NCBI GenBank assembly: GCA_964464035.1
Contig: CAYXEN010000038.1
Coordinates: 1 to 25,607, forward strand
Direction of reading: 5' to 3'
DNA length: 25,607 nucleotides
Source of the DNA: CAYXEN01 sp964464035
GTDB taxonomy: Bacteria > Krumholzibacteriota > Krumholzibacteriia > WVZY01
Part shown: piece by piece, positions 13,726 through 20,660 of the stretch
Layout: every line of letters starts with the position of its first letter
How positions within the stretch are numbered: the first letter of the stretch is position 1
Made by a program: the position numbers and the translations under genes
Notes under the pieces: model-generated
The model's database searches: none
What the model was told of the DNA's origin: nothing
The model's input: the letters and a program-made list of their open reading frames with translations, nothing else

Positions 13726-15114
13726 ATGAGTTCGAGCGACAAACATAAGGGATATCGCGGAGAGGCTCTCGACGTCCTCAAGAATTTTTCGGTGGGCGTC
13801 TGGAGCGACGTGGAGATCTCGTCCTCGCGCGGCGAGTTCAAGGGCATAATCCTCCCCCGCAGCGAGACGGCCGACGACAGGCACATCGTTATCAAGCTTC
13901 GAAACGGTTACAACATCGGCATAGCCGCCTCCACCATATCCGGCATCAGGGAGGTGGGTATCAGGGAGGCTCACTACAAGATCCCGGAGAAAGAGTTCCC
14001 CGTCGATCCGGCCAAGCCCGACGTGAAGCTCTTCGGCACCGGGGGAACCATCGCCAGCAGGTTGGACTACAGGACGGGAGCGGTGATTCCCGCCTTCTCT
14101 CCGGGTGAATTATACGGTTCCGTCCCCGAGCTGGCCGATATATGCAACCTCGAAACAGAGAAACTCTACGGAGTTTTCTCCGAGAACATGGGACCCGAGC
14201 AGTGGATAGGAACGGCCAAGGCCATAGAGAAGGCGATCAAGGCGGGGATCGACGGCATCGTCGTCGGCCACGGGACCGACACGATGCATCACACCGCCGC
14301 CGTCTTGTCTTTCATGGTGCAGGACTCGCCGGTTCCCATCGTCATGGTCGGCTCGCAACGTTCGAGTGACCGTCCTTCTTCCGACGCCGCCTTGAACCTC
14401 ATCCACGCCACCAAGACCGCGGCCGAGGGCGACATCGCCGAGGTGATGATCTGCATGTTCGGCCCGACGAGCGATCAGTACGGGCTTCTCCACAGGGGAA
14501 CGAGAACGCGCAAGATGCATTCGAGCTATCGCTCGACCTTCAGGACGATCGGAGACATCCCGCTGGCGACGGTGAACAAGGATCGCATCCGCTACCTGCG
14601 AAATGATTATAAACGGAGACGAAAAGACCGGAATGTGAAGATCAAGGCGACGTTCGAAGAGAAAGTCGCCATAGTCTATTATTATCCAAACATGCATCCG
14701 GACATCATCGAGGCGCTGATCGACAACGGCTACAAGGGGATAGTGATCGCCGGAACAGGCCTCGGGCACGTCAACAAGCCGCTCTATCCAAGCCTGAAAA
14801 AGGCTCACGACAAGGGAATCGCCGTTTACATGACCGTGCAGACCCTATGGGGATTCGTGCAGATGTACGTGTACGACACCGGAAGGGACATGATGGAACT
14901 CGGCGTGGTTCCGGCGGCGAACATGCTTCCCGAAGTGGCCTACGTCAAGCTCGGCTGGGCTCTCTCCCAGACCAGCGATCCCGAGGAGCTAAGAGAGATC
15001 ATGCTTAGCCCGGTAGCAGGTGAGATAACGGAGAGGGAACCCTACAACGGCTACCTCATATATCAGGGGGGCATTCCCGAGGTGGAAGCGTTCTTGAAGC
15101 AATACCTCAAATAA
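13726..15114 (+). CDS. gatD: Glu-tRNA(Gln) amidotransferase subunit D (archaeal-type, asparaginase-like GatD)
   Basis: GatD releases ammonia from glutamine or asparagine for GatE. The protein (462 aa from the ATG at 13726, chosen because GGAG lies 7 bases upstream; another ATG at 13720 sits too close to it) has the GatD layout. An N-terminal beta-barrel-like domain contains F-K-G-I-I-L-P-R, H-I-V-I-K-L and N-G-Y-N-I-G-I. An L-asparaginase-type domain follows with G-T-G-G-T108-I-A-S, H-G-T184-D185-T-M and G-S-Q-R-S-S-D-R-P-S-S-D-A-A. T108, T184 and D185 correspond to asparaginase catalytic residues. The N-terminal domain and the R-K-M-H-S-S block separate it from plain L-asparaginase. It lies 28 bp after gatE, clearly in one operon. 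Confidence 0.92.
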   Translation: MSSSDKHKGYRGEALDVLKNFSVGVWSDVEISSSRGEFKGIILPRSETADDRHIVIKLRNGYNIGIAASTISGIREVGIREAHYKIPEKEFPVDPAKPDVKLFGTGGTIASRLDYRTGAVIPAFSPGELYGSVPELADICNLETEKLYGVFSENMGPEQWIGTAKAIEKAIKAGIDGIVVGHGTDTMHHTAAVLSFMVQDSPVPIVMVGSQRSSDRPSSDAALNLIHATKTAAEGDIAEVMICMFGPTSDQYGLLHRGTRTRKMHSSYRSTFRTIGDIPLATVNKDRIRYLRNDYKRRRKDRNVKIKATFEEKVAIVYYYPNMHPDIIEALIDNGYKGIVIAGTGLGHVNKPLYPSLKKAHDKGIAVYMTVQTLWGFVQMYVYDTGRDMMELGVVPAANMLPEVAYVKLGWALSQTSDPEELREIMLSPVAGEITEREPYNGYLIYQGGIPEVEAFLKQYLK

Positions 15115-15143
15115 TAGATATGAAAGAGCCGTTTAAGAATAAA

Positions 15144-15172
15144 TTGACAAAAATCTTCTTTGTTAATAGAGT
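15144..15172 (+). promoter_or_regulatory. Sigma70-type promoter P1 upstream of the respiratory operon
   Basis: A perfect TTGACA (15144-15149) is followed after 17 bp by TAGAGT (15167-15172; 4 of 6). It lies in an AT-rich gap that contrasts with the GC-rich coding DNA around it. Transcription would start near 15179, so the palindrome at 15185-15200 would sit just downstream of its start, where a bound protein should block it. Confidence 0.45.
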
Positions 15173-15184
15173 ATCAACGTTCCG

Positions 15185-15200
15185 TGTGAAAATAATCACA
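15185..15200. promoter_or_regulatory. Perfect TGTGA-N6-TCACA palindrome (CRP/FNR-family operator)
   Basis: The ten conserved bases of the CRP-family consensus are all present, TGTGA at 15185-15189 and TCACA at 15196-15200, with exactly six A/T bases between. It lies between promoters P1 and P2, about 50 bp upstream of the predicted P2 start. A CRP/FNR-superfamily regulator is the obvious candidate; whether it senses cAMP, oxygen, NO or redox state cannot be told from the site. Confidence 0.6.
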
Positions 15201-15207
15201 AAATTTG

Positions 15208-15235
15208 TTGACACCCCGGCGGCAATCGGTAAAAT
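15208..15235 (+). promoter_or_regulatory. Sigma70-type promoter P2 of the respiratory operon
   Basis: A perfect TTGACA (15208-15213) and TAAAAT (15230-15235; 5 of 6) are separated by 16 bp. This is the best consensus promoter in the window. The start would fall near 15242, about 55 nt before the first operon gene. The palindrome at 15185-15200 lies immediately upstream of the -35. Confidence 0.6.
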
Positions 15236-15297
15236 AGGGCATTATTAGTCTGTTGGATTTCCCTGATGTTCGCATTGCTACGAATGAATTCTGGACG

Positions 15298-15795
15298 ATG
15301 AAACCATCGATAACGTCATCTATCCTCGCTGTGTCGCTGCTCATGATTGCATTCCTTTCCGCTTCGGCGGAACGGATAGAACAACCCATCAAGTACAACC
15401 ACAAGAAACATGTCAAGGAACTGGAGATGGATTGCACGGAGTGCCACAGGTACGCCAAGACGATGGCCAGGGCTACGATTCCGAACATCGAAGTCTGCCA
15501 GGATTGTCATGCCGAACCCATGACGGACAGCGGCGAGGAGAAAAAACTCGTTTCGTACATCACCAAGGGTGAAAAGATACCTTGGGTGAAAGTCTACCGC
15601 GTCCCTTCGAATGTGTACTTTTCGCACCGGCGTCATACCGTGCTCGCCGGGATAGACTGTACGGTATGCCACGGGGACATAGGCAAGCTCGATAAGCCGG
15701 TCACCAGGCAGCTGGTCCGGATCTCCATGAAAAACTGTCTCAAGTGCCACGAGAAGGAAAAGGCCGAGACCGACTGCACGAGATGTCACAGGTGA
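15298..15795 (+). CDS. Exported pentaheme cytochrome c (QrcA/ActA-like subunit)
   Basis: This 165-aa protein has an N-terminal signal peptide (hydrophobic about 7-22, S-A-S-A cleavage region) and five CxxCH haem sites: C46-C49-H50, C67-C70-H71, C111-C114-H115, C147-C150-H151 and C160-C163-H164. Two extra His pairs (H35/H38 and H100/H103) are good candidates for distal ligands, as in class III-type cytochromes. I chose ATG at 15298 because it directly precedes the signal peptide; TTG at 15253 would put 15 polar residues in front. It is the first gene after tandem promoters and lies 28 bp before a molybdopterin-family gene. In alternative complex III and Qrc, a multiheme cytochrome occupies the same place and carries electrons to or from the periplasmic side. 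A role as electron exit subunit is inference. Confidence 0.87.
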   Translation: MKPSITSSILAVSLLMIAFLSASAERIEQPIKYNHKKHVKELEMDCTECHRYAKTMARATIPNIEVCQDCHAEPMTDSGEEKKLVSYITKGEKIPWVKVYRVPSNVYFSHRRHTVLAGIDCTVCHGDIGKLDKPVTRQLVRISMKNCLKCHEKEKAETDCTRCHR

Positions 15796-15823
15796 TGGTT
15801 TGCCGGCAATCGGAGAAGGTTGC

Positions 15824-18319
15824 ATGAAACCTACGGAGATTGGAAGAAGAGAGTTCCTGAAAATGCTCGGCCTGGCCGTGAGCGGCACGGTCCTGGCCGG
15901 CACCGACACGGTCTGGGCCGCTCCGCAGAATCTCATAGATGAAGCCCTGCGCGGGCCCGGAATAGAGACTTTCAAGAACACGATATGCCAGCTCTGTCCC
16001 GCCGGCTGCGGCATACGCGCGCGCCTCATCGACGGCGTGCCGGTTCACCTGGATGGAAACCCGATGCATCCCATCAACCGCGGAGGAATCTGTCCGAACG
16101 GATCGGCAGGGCTGGACTTCCAGTATCATCCCGACAGGTTGAAGGGGCCGGTCAAGCGCGCGGGCAAGCGAGGCGAGGGCAAGTGGGCCGAGATAAGCTG
16201 GAACGAAGCTCTCGAAACGGTCGCCACCAGGCTGATGGACATCCGCAAGAGCGGGACGCCGGAACAACTCGCATTCTTCACGGATACGGATCAGGGGATG
16301 ATGTTCGAATTGATTTCGCGTTTCATGCGGGCTTACGGTTCCAATAATCTGCTCGTGCTCGATCGCGAGACGGACAGCTCGGCTCCCTTCAAGATGATGT
16401 TCGGATGGGATGAGACGCCCGAATACGACATCGAAAACACCAAGTTCATTCTGAGCATGGGGGCCAACTTCCTCGAGGAAGGGGCTTCCCCGGTGAGGAA
16501 CATCTCCGCTTACGGCAAGATGAGGGAAAACCAGGTCGGCGGAAGAGCCAGGGTCGTTTACGTCGATCCGAGGCATTCTCTCACCGCGGGGAGCGCCGAT
16601 GAATTCATTCCCATCAAGCCGGGCACGCACGGAGCTTTCGCCCTGGGGATCGCATATGTGCTGATCAAGGAGAAGCATTACGACGCCGACTTCGTTCACA
16701 AGAACGTCTTGGGCTTCGATTCGTGGGTGGACGAGAGGGGCGAGAAGCACGACGGGTTCAGGACTTTCGTGCTCGAGAACTATTATCCCGAGAAAGTGGC
16801 CGCCATCACCGGCGCTCCGGCGAGAAGGATCGTGGAGATCGCCCGCGAGTTCGGAAGAACCCGCCCAGCCTTGGCCATGGTCGGCCAGGCGGCGAGCGAT
16901 ACCACGAATGGAATGTTCAACGCGATGGCGGTTCTGGCACTCAACGTGTTCACCGGTAATATCGAGAAGAAGGGCGGGATCAGATTCAAGCGCGAGACTC
17001 CTTTCAAGCGATTCCCCAAGGTTCCTCTGGACGGCGTCGCGCGCAAGGCCCTGGCCGTTCAATCGCTTCTCGAGGACAGGTCGTACAGATTCCCCTTCGA
17101 CCAGAACTCGATCCAGAATTTCTGCAGCCACGTCGAGGCGGGGGATCTCTACCCGATCAACACGCTCTTCGTCTACGGTTCGGATCCGGCGTTCGATCAC
17201 CCGTACGCCAAGAGAATCCGCTCGGTGCTTGAGAAGATCCCGTTCATCGTGTCTTTTTCGACCATCCTGGACGATACGAGCGAATTCGCCGATATAATCC
17301 TTCCCAATCATTCGCCTTTCGAGAGATGGATGGACAGCGGCCCGACCCGCGGGGTGCATTTCGCTCATGCGGCGGTCAGCCAGCCGGTGGTCGCCCCGTT
17401 CTATGACACGCGTCACGCGGGCGACGTTTTGATCACCATTGCGAGAAAGCTCGGCGGGAACGTTTCGAAAGCGATGCCGGCGGACGATTTCGTCGGCGCC
17501 TTGAAGGAACGTTTCCGGGGAGTCTATGCATCCGGGGAAGGTTCGGTCATCTCCGGGTCCTTCGAGGAATCCTGGGTCCAGTACCTGAAGCAGAGAGGAT
17601 GGCAGAACCTCGTCTACGATTCGTTCGACGATTTCTGGAAAGTCCTGGTCGAAAGGGGCGGATGGTGGAATCCGGTCGAGGAAGAGGTCCCGATCGGCAA
17701 AGCGTTGCGGACACCGACTGGAAAAATCGAGTTGTTCTGCCGGAGCATGGCCGAGCGCACCAGGGAGCTTTCCGCAAAGCTGGGCAGGGATCGGTCGCAG
17801 GAGGAAACGAAACGCATCCTGCTGGAGAAGTGGAAGATAAACGAGAAGAGCGACATGGTCTTCTATCCTCATTTCGAGGAGCCCAGGTTCGAGGGCGAGG
17901 AGAGCGAGTATCCGTATGTACTGTTCACGTTCGGCGTGCTGACCAACCGGACCGGGGCGGGATCCTTCTCGCCTCTGTTGCAGGAGATGTTCGGATACTA
18001 CCGGCGCGTGTACTGGGAATCTTGGGTCGAACTTAACCCGGAGACGGCTCGCGCGCATCACCTGAGCGAGGATGATTGGGTGGAGGTCAAGTCCCCCGAG
18101 GGGGCGATCAAGGCGAGGGTCGTATTCAACGAAGCCCTCGATCCCGGAGTGGTGGCGGTCCCCTTCGGGATGGGACACAAAGCCTCGGGAAGGTACGCGA
18201 AGGGGATCGGAGTGAATCCTTACGACATCCTCGCCGTGGAGAGCGATTACCTCTGGGGCCGTCCCGCCAAGACGGCAACGCGGGTGAAGATCGCAAAGAC
18301 GAGAAGGGAGATCGCATAA
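15824..18319 (+). CDS. Tat-exported molybdopterin-oxidoreductase-family subunit (QrcB/ActB-like)
   Basis: This 831-aa protein of the DMSO-reductase superfamily starts with a Tat signal (R8-R9-E-F-L-K, then a hydrophobic stretch ending A-A-P). It has the N-terminal [4Fe-4S] site C55-x2-C58-x3-C62 with C90 in G-G-I-C-P-N-G. Further blocks are W-A-E-I-S-W-N-E-A, L-S-M-G-A-N, Y-V-D-P-R-H, G-T-H-G-A-F-A-L, and a C-terminal W-V-E-L-N-P-E-T-A cofactor-binding domain. At the usual Mo-ligand region (about 180-186, D-R-E-T-D-S-S) there is no Cys, Sec or obvious equivalent, though Asp or Ser cannot be excluded. Related QrcB and ActB lack molybdenum and act structurally or as an electron conduit. GGAG and AAGG lie before ATG 15824. 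The iron-sulfur and NrfD-like partners follow directly. Confidence 0.88.
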   Translation: MKPTEIGRREFLKMLGLAVSGTVLAGTDTVWAAPQNLIDEALRGPGIETFKNTICQLCPAGCGIRARLIDGVPVHLDGNPMHPINRGGICPNGSAGLDFQYHPDRLKGPVKRAGKRGEGKWAEISWNEALETVATRLMDIRKSGTPEQLAFFTDTDQGMMFELISRFMRAYGSNNLLVLDRETDSSAPFKMMFGWDETPEYDIENTKFILSMGANFLEEGASPVRNISAYGKMRENQVGGRARVVYVDPRHSLTAGSADEFIPIKPGTHGAFALGIAYVLIKEKHYDADFVHKNVLGFDSWVDERGEKHDGFRTFVLENYYPEKVAAITGAPARRIVEIAREFGRTRPALAMVGQAASDTTNGMFNAMAVLALNVFTGNIEKKGGIRFKRETPFKRFPKVPLDGVARKALAVQSLLEDRSYRFPFDQNSIQNFCSHVEAGDLYPINTLFVYGSDPAFDHPYAKRIRSVLEKIPFIVSFSTILDDTSEFADIILPNHSPFERWMDSGPTRGVHFAHAAVSQPVVAPFYDTRHAGDVLITIARKLGGNVSKAMPADDFVGALKERFRGVYASGEGSVISGSFEESWVQYLKQRGWQNLVYDSFDDFWKVLVERGGWWNPVEEEVPIGKALRTPTGKIELFCRSMAERTRELSAKLGRDRSQEETKRILLEKWKINEKSDMVFYPHFEEPRFEGEESEYPYVLFTFGVLTNRTGAGSFSPLLQEMFGYYRRVYWESWVELNPETARAHHLSEDDWVEVKSPEGAIKARVVFNEALDPGVVAVPFGMGHKASGRYAKGIGVNPYDILAVESDYLWGRPAKTATRVKIAKTRREIA

Positions 18320-18320
18320 C

Positions 18321-19004
18321 ATGCCTCTGTGGGGGATGGTCATAGATCTGGACAAGTGCACGGGGTGCGGCGCGTGTGTGGCCGCGTGCAAGACCGAGAA
18401 CAACGTTCCGATCGTTTCTCCTGAAGAAAGCCGCCGCGATCGCAGCATGTTTTGGATGGCGATGATAAAGATAGTCGAGGGTGAATACCCCGACGTAAAG
18501 ATAAAATACGTTCCCAGACCTTGCTTCCACTGCGACAACCCGCCTTGCATACGGGTCTGTCCGGTCCGGGCCACCTACAAATCGCAGGAAGGTCTGGTGG
18601 CGCAGATCTACGGGCGCTGCATCGGATGCCGTTATTGCATGGCCGCATGCCCGTATACGGTCAAGGTGTTCAACTGGTACGAGCCCGAATGGAGCGAGGA
18701 AAGGCTCAAGTGCGTGAATCCCGACGTTTCGCTCAGGCCCAAGGGCGTGGTCGAGAAATGCACTTTCTGTTACCACCGCCTCCAGGTCGCCCGGGAGAAG
18801 GCGAGCATGGAGAAACGACCGTTGCGCGAGGAGGACTATACGGTGGCTTGCCAGGATGCATGCCCCGCCGGAGCGATATACTTCGGCGATCTCGAGGACA
18901 AGAACACCGCCGTCTATGAATTGAGCAGGAGCCCGAGGGCGACGCGCTTCCTGGAAGATCTGGGTGCCGAGCCGAAAGTATTCTATCTCTCGAAGGGTGA
19001 GTGA
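18321..19004 (+). CDS. Iron-sulfur subunit with four [4Fe-4S] cluster motifs (PsrB/QrcC/ActB2-like)
   Basis: This 227-aa electron-transfer protein has 16 cysteines in four sets: C13/C16/C19/C23, C68/C71/C76/C80, C100/C103/C106/C110 and C147/C150/C177/C181. This is the standard pattern of the DmsB/PsrB/NrfC family, which wires the catalytic subunit to the NrfD-like membrane subunit. All ligands are Cys, so there is no sign of a 3Fe-4S site. It has no signal peptide of its own, so export would be together with the Tat-dependent partner (hitchhiking), as in other CISM enzymes. The ATG lies one base after the upstream stop, with AAGGGAG about 10 bases before it, and the stop lies 2 bp from the next start, so the genes are tightly coupled. 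Confidence 0.93.
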   Translation: MPLWGMVIDLDKCTGCGACVAACKTENNVPIVSPEESRRDRSMFWMAMIKIVEGEYPDVKIKYVPRPCFHCDNPPCIRVCPVRATYKSQEGLVAQIYGRCIGCRYCMAACPYTVKVFNWYEPEWSEERLKCVNPDVSLRPKGVVEKCTFCYHRLQVAREKASMEKRPLREEDYTVACQDACPAGAIYFGDLEDKNTAVYELSRSPRATRFLEDLGAEPKVFYLSKGE

Positions 19005-19006
19005 AC

Positions 19007-20377
19007 ATGCAAGAACACTCCGCCGCCGGTGTGAACGACCTGGGCAAAGAAGAGATCCTTCTCAAGCCGATTCTCAAGGGTTCGGCCAAGCTCTATGTTT
19101 TCATAGCGATTCTCCTGGCCGCGATCTTCAACATGTTCTACATGTTCGGTCGCCAATTGTGGCTCGGCCTGGGAGTCACCGGCATGAACGAGCCCGTGAC
19201 CTGGGGGTTCTACATCGTAAACTTCGTCTTTTTCATCGGCATCAGCCACGCCGGCACGCTGATCTCCGCCATCTTGCGCCTGAGCCAGGCGGAGTGGCGG
19301 CGGCCCATCACGCGGATGGCCGAAGTCATCACCGTGATGGTTCTGGCCATAGGAGCCGTCCACCCGATAATAGATCTCGGGCGACCCGACCGTCTCCTCA
19401 ACATTTTCAGAAGCGGGAGGCTGCAGTCGCCCCTTCTCTGGGACGTGACCTCCATATCCGCCTATTTCATGGCGAGTACGGTCTATCTCTTCCTCCCCCT
19501 CATTCCCGATATTGCGATGATCCGCGACCGGGGCGGCAGGTTGAATTGGTTGTACAACTTCCTTTCCTGGGGATACCGGGGGACCGAGAGCCAGAAGCGC
19601 GTCCTGGAGAACGGCATGACCGTGATGATGATCATAGTCATCCCGATCGCGGTTTCCGTCCACACGGTGATATCCTACATATTCGCCATGACGGTGCAAC
19701 CCGGCTGGCACAGCACGATATTCGGACCATATTTCGTGTGCGGGGCCATCTTCTCGGGCATAGCCGCTCTGCTGATAACGATGATAGCCTTCAGGAAAGC
19801 ATTTCACCTCGAAGAGTATCTCAAGCCGATACATTTTTCGTACCTCGGCAAGCTGCTCTTGATAATGTCTCTCCTTTGGTTCTATTTCACTTTCTGTGAG
19901 TATCTCACGGGCGTGTACGGAAACGAACCCAACGAGATGCGCGTGATAATGTACAAGTTCACGGGCGCCTATGCTCCATACTTCTGGGGAATGGTGTTCT
20001 TGAACTTCGTCATTCCCGTCATATTTCTCTCCTCTCCCAGGGTAAGGACGATCCCCAGCGTGCTCGTCGCCTCGATAGCCGTCGTGATAGGCATGTGGCT
20101 GGAGCGCTTGAACATCGTCGTCCCGTCCCTGGCCAATCCCCGGTTGCCTTATCCGACCGGGTTCTATACTCCATCGATCGTGGAGTGGTCTCTCTTCGCC
20201 GGGGCGGCGGCCATTTTCGTACTCGGATTCGTCATCTTTTCCAAGCTGTTCCCGCTCGTCTCCGTGTGGGAGATGCAGGAGGGCAGGCGTCACGGCGTGG
20301 AAGAAGTGGCCGATAGGGTGAGAGGATACCTTCCCGACGAGGAAACGAGTTCCGGCTCCAAGGCGGTTGTAACATGA
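19007..20377 (+). CDS. NrfD/PsrC/ActC-like ten-helix quinone-interacting membrane subunit
   Basis: This 456-aa polytopic protein shows about ten hydrophobic segments, the count of ActC and QrcD, whereas PsrC has eight. Family landmarks are G-I-S-H-A-G-T-L-I-S-A-I-L in the second helix, H-P-I-I-D-L-G-R-P-D-R after the third, S-V-H-T-V-I-S-Y-I-F in the fifth, C-E-Y-L-T-G near the seventh, and M-W-L-E-R-L-N-I-V-V in the ninth. These polar residues (His, Asp, Glu) line the quinone site and putative proton path in relatives. It is expected to oxidise menaquinol or ubiquinol and pass electrons to the iron-sulfur subunit. ATG at 19007 has AAGGG 9 bases upstream; a GTG at 19001 is in frame and would overlap the previous stop. 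The stop overlaps the next start (ATGA). Confidence 0.92.
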   Translation: MQEHSAAGVNDLGKEEILLKPILKGSAKLYVFIAILLAAIFNMFYMFGRQLWLGLGVTGMNEPVTWGFYIVNFVFFIGISHAGTLISAILRLSQAEWRRPITRMAEVITVMVLAIGAVHPIIDLGRPDRLLNIFRSGRLQSPLLWDVTSISAYFMASTVYLFLPLIPDIAMIRDRGGRLNWLYNFLSWGYRGTESQKRVLENGMTVMMIIVIPIAVSVHTVISYIFAMTVQPGWHSTIFGPYFVCGAIFSGIAALLITMIAFRKAFHLEEYLKPIHFSYLGKLLLIMSLLWFYFTFCEYLTGVYGNEPNEMRVIMYKFTGAYAPYFWGMVFLNFVIPVIFLSSPRVRTIPSVLVASIAVVIGMWLERLNIVVPSLANPRLPYPTGFYTPSIVEWSLFAGAAAIFVLGFVIFSKLFPLVSVWEMQEGRRHGVEEVADRVRGYLPDEETSSGSKAVVT

Positions 20378-20610
20378 AGGAAAAGATAACATTCGTTTTT
20401 CAGCTGTTCTCCCTGATGGGAATATGGGTGTTCGTTATCGGAATCAGCGTCTGGATCATTCATCTCATAAAGTTGTCCCGCCATCTCAACGATGCTCCGG
20501 GCGCGTCCGTGGGCATAAGTATCGTCGCGATCCCGGTGTTCCTCACCGGAGCCAGCGTGCTGACCTATGTCTTCATCGGTTTGCAGAGGGGAAAGAACGA
20601 CAAGAAATAG
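20374..20610 (+). CDS. Small two-helix membrane protein of the respiratory operon
   Basis: This 78-aa protein has two clear membrane segments (about 5-31 and 47-70) and a short basic C-terminal tail (G-K-N-D-K-K). I do not recognise a family. Its ATG overlaps the stop of the NrfD-like gene (ATGA at 20374-20377), so it is almost certainly co-translated with it. Its position fits an accessory or assembly subunit of the complex, comparable in place (not in visible sequence) to the small membrane subunits of alternative complex III. A hydrophobic, operon-embedded short reading frame with the same codon style as its neighbours is likely real. Confidence 0.8.
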   Translation: MKEKITFVFQLFSLMGIWVFVIGISVWIIHLIKLSRHLNDAPGASVGISIVAIPVFLTGASVLTYVFIGLQRGKNDKK

Positions 20611-20660
20611 GATCTTGAACCTGATTGCTTCCCGCCGGCGTGCGGGTAGAAGGACCTGAA

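Noticed and set aside
11781..15114. Idea that the contig is archaeal because of GatDE
   Set aside because: RsfS, bacterial PurM and ArgRS architecture, HD-GYP, sigma70-type promoters and the Qrc/ACIII-like operon surround the pair, and base composition looks continuous across the borders.
13726..15114. Annotation as a plain L-asparaginase
   Set aside because: The N-terminal GatD domain, the GatD-type R-K-M-H-S-S block and the adjacent gatE make GatD the better call.
15740..18574. A 944-codon open frame on the - strand across the molybdopterin and iron-sulfur genes
   Set aside because: It is a shadow frame of GC-rich coding DNA. Its translation is Arg/His/Gly-rich with no domain, while the + strand carries clear family motifs over the same bases. 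Other long antisense frames (4431-6092, 7051-8622) were rejected for the same reason.
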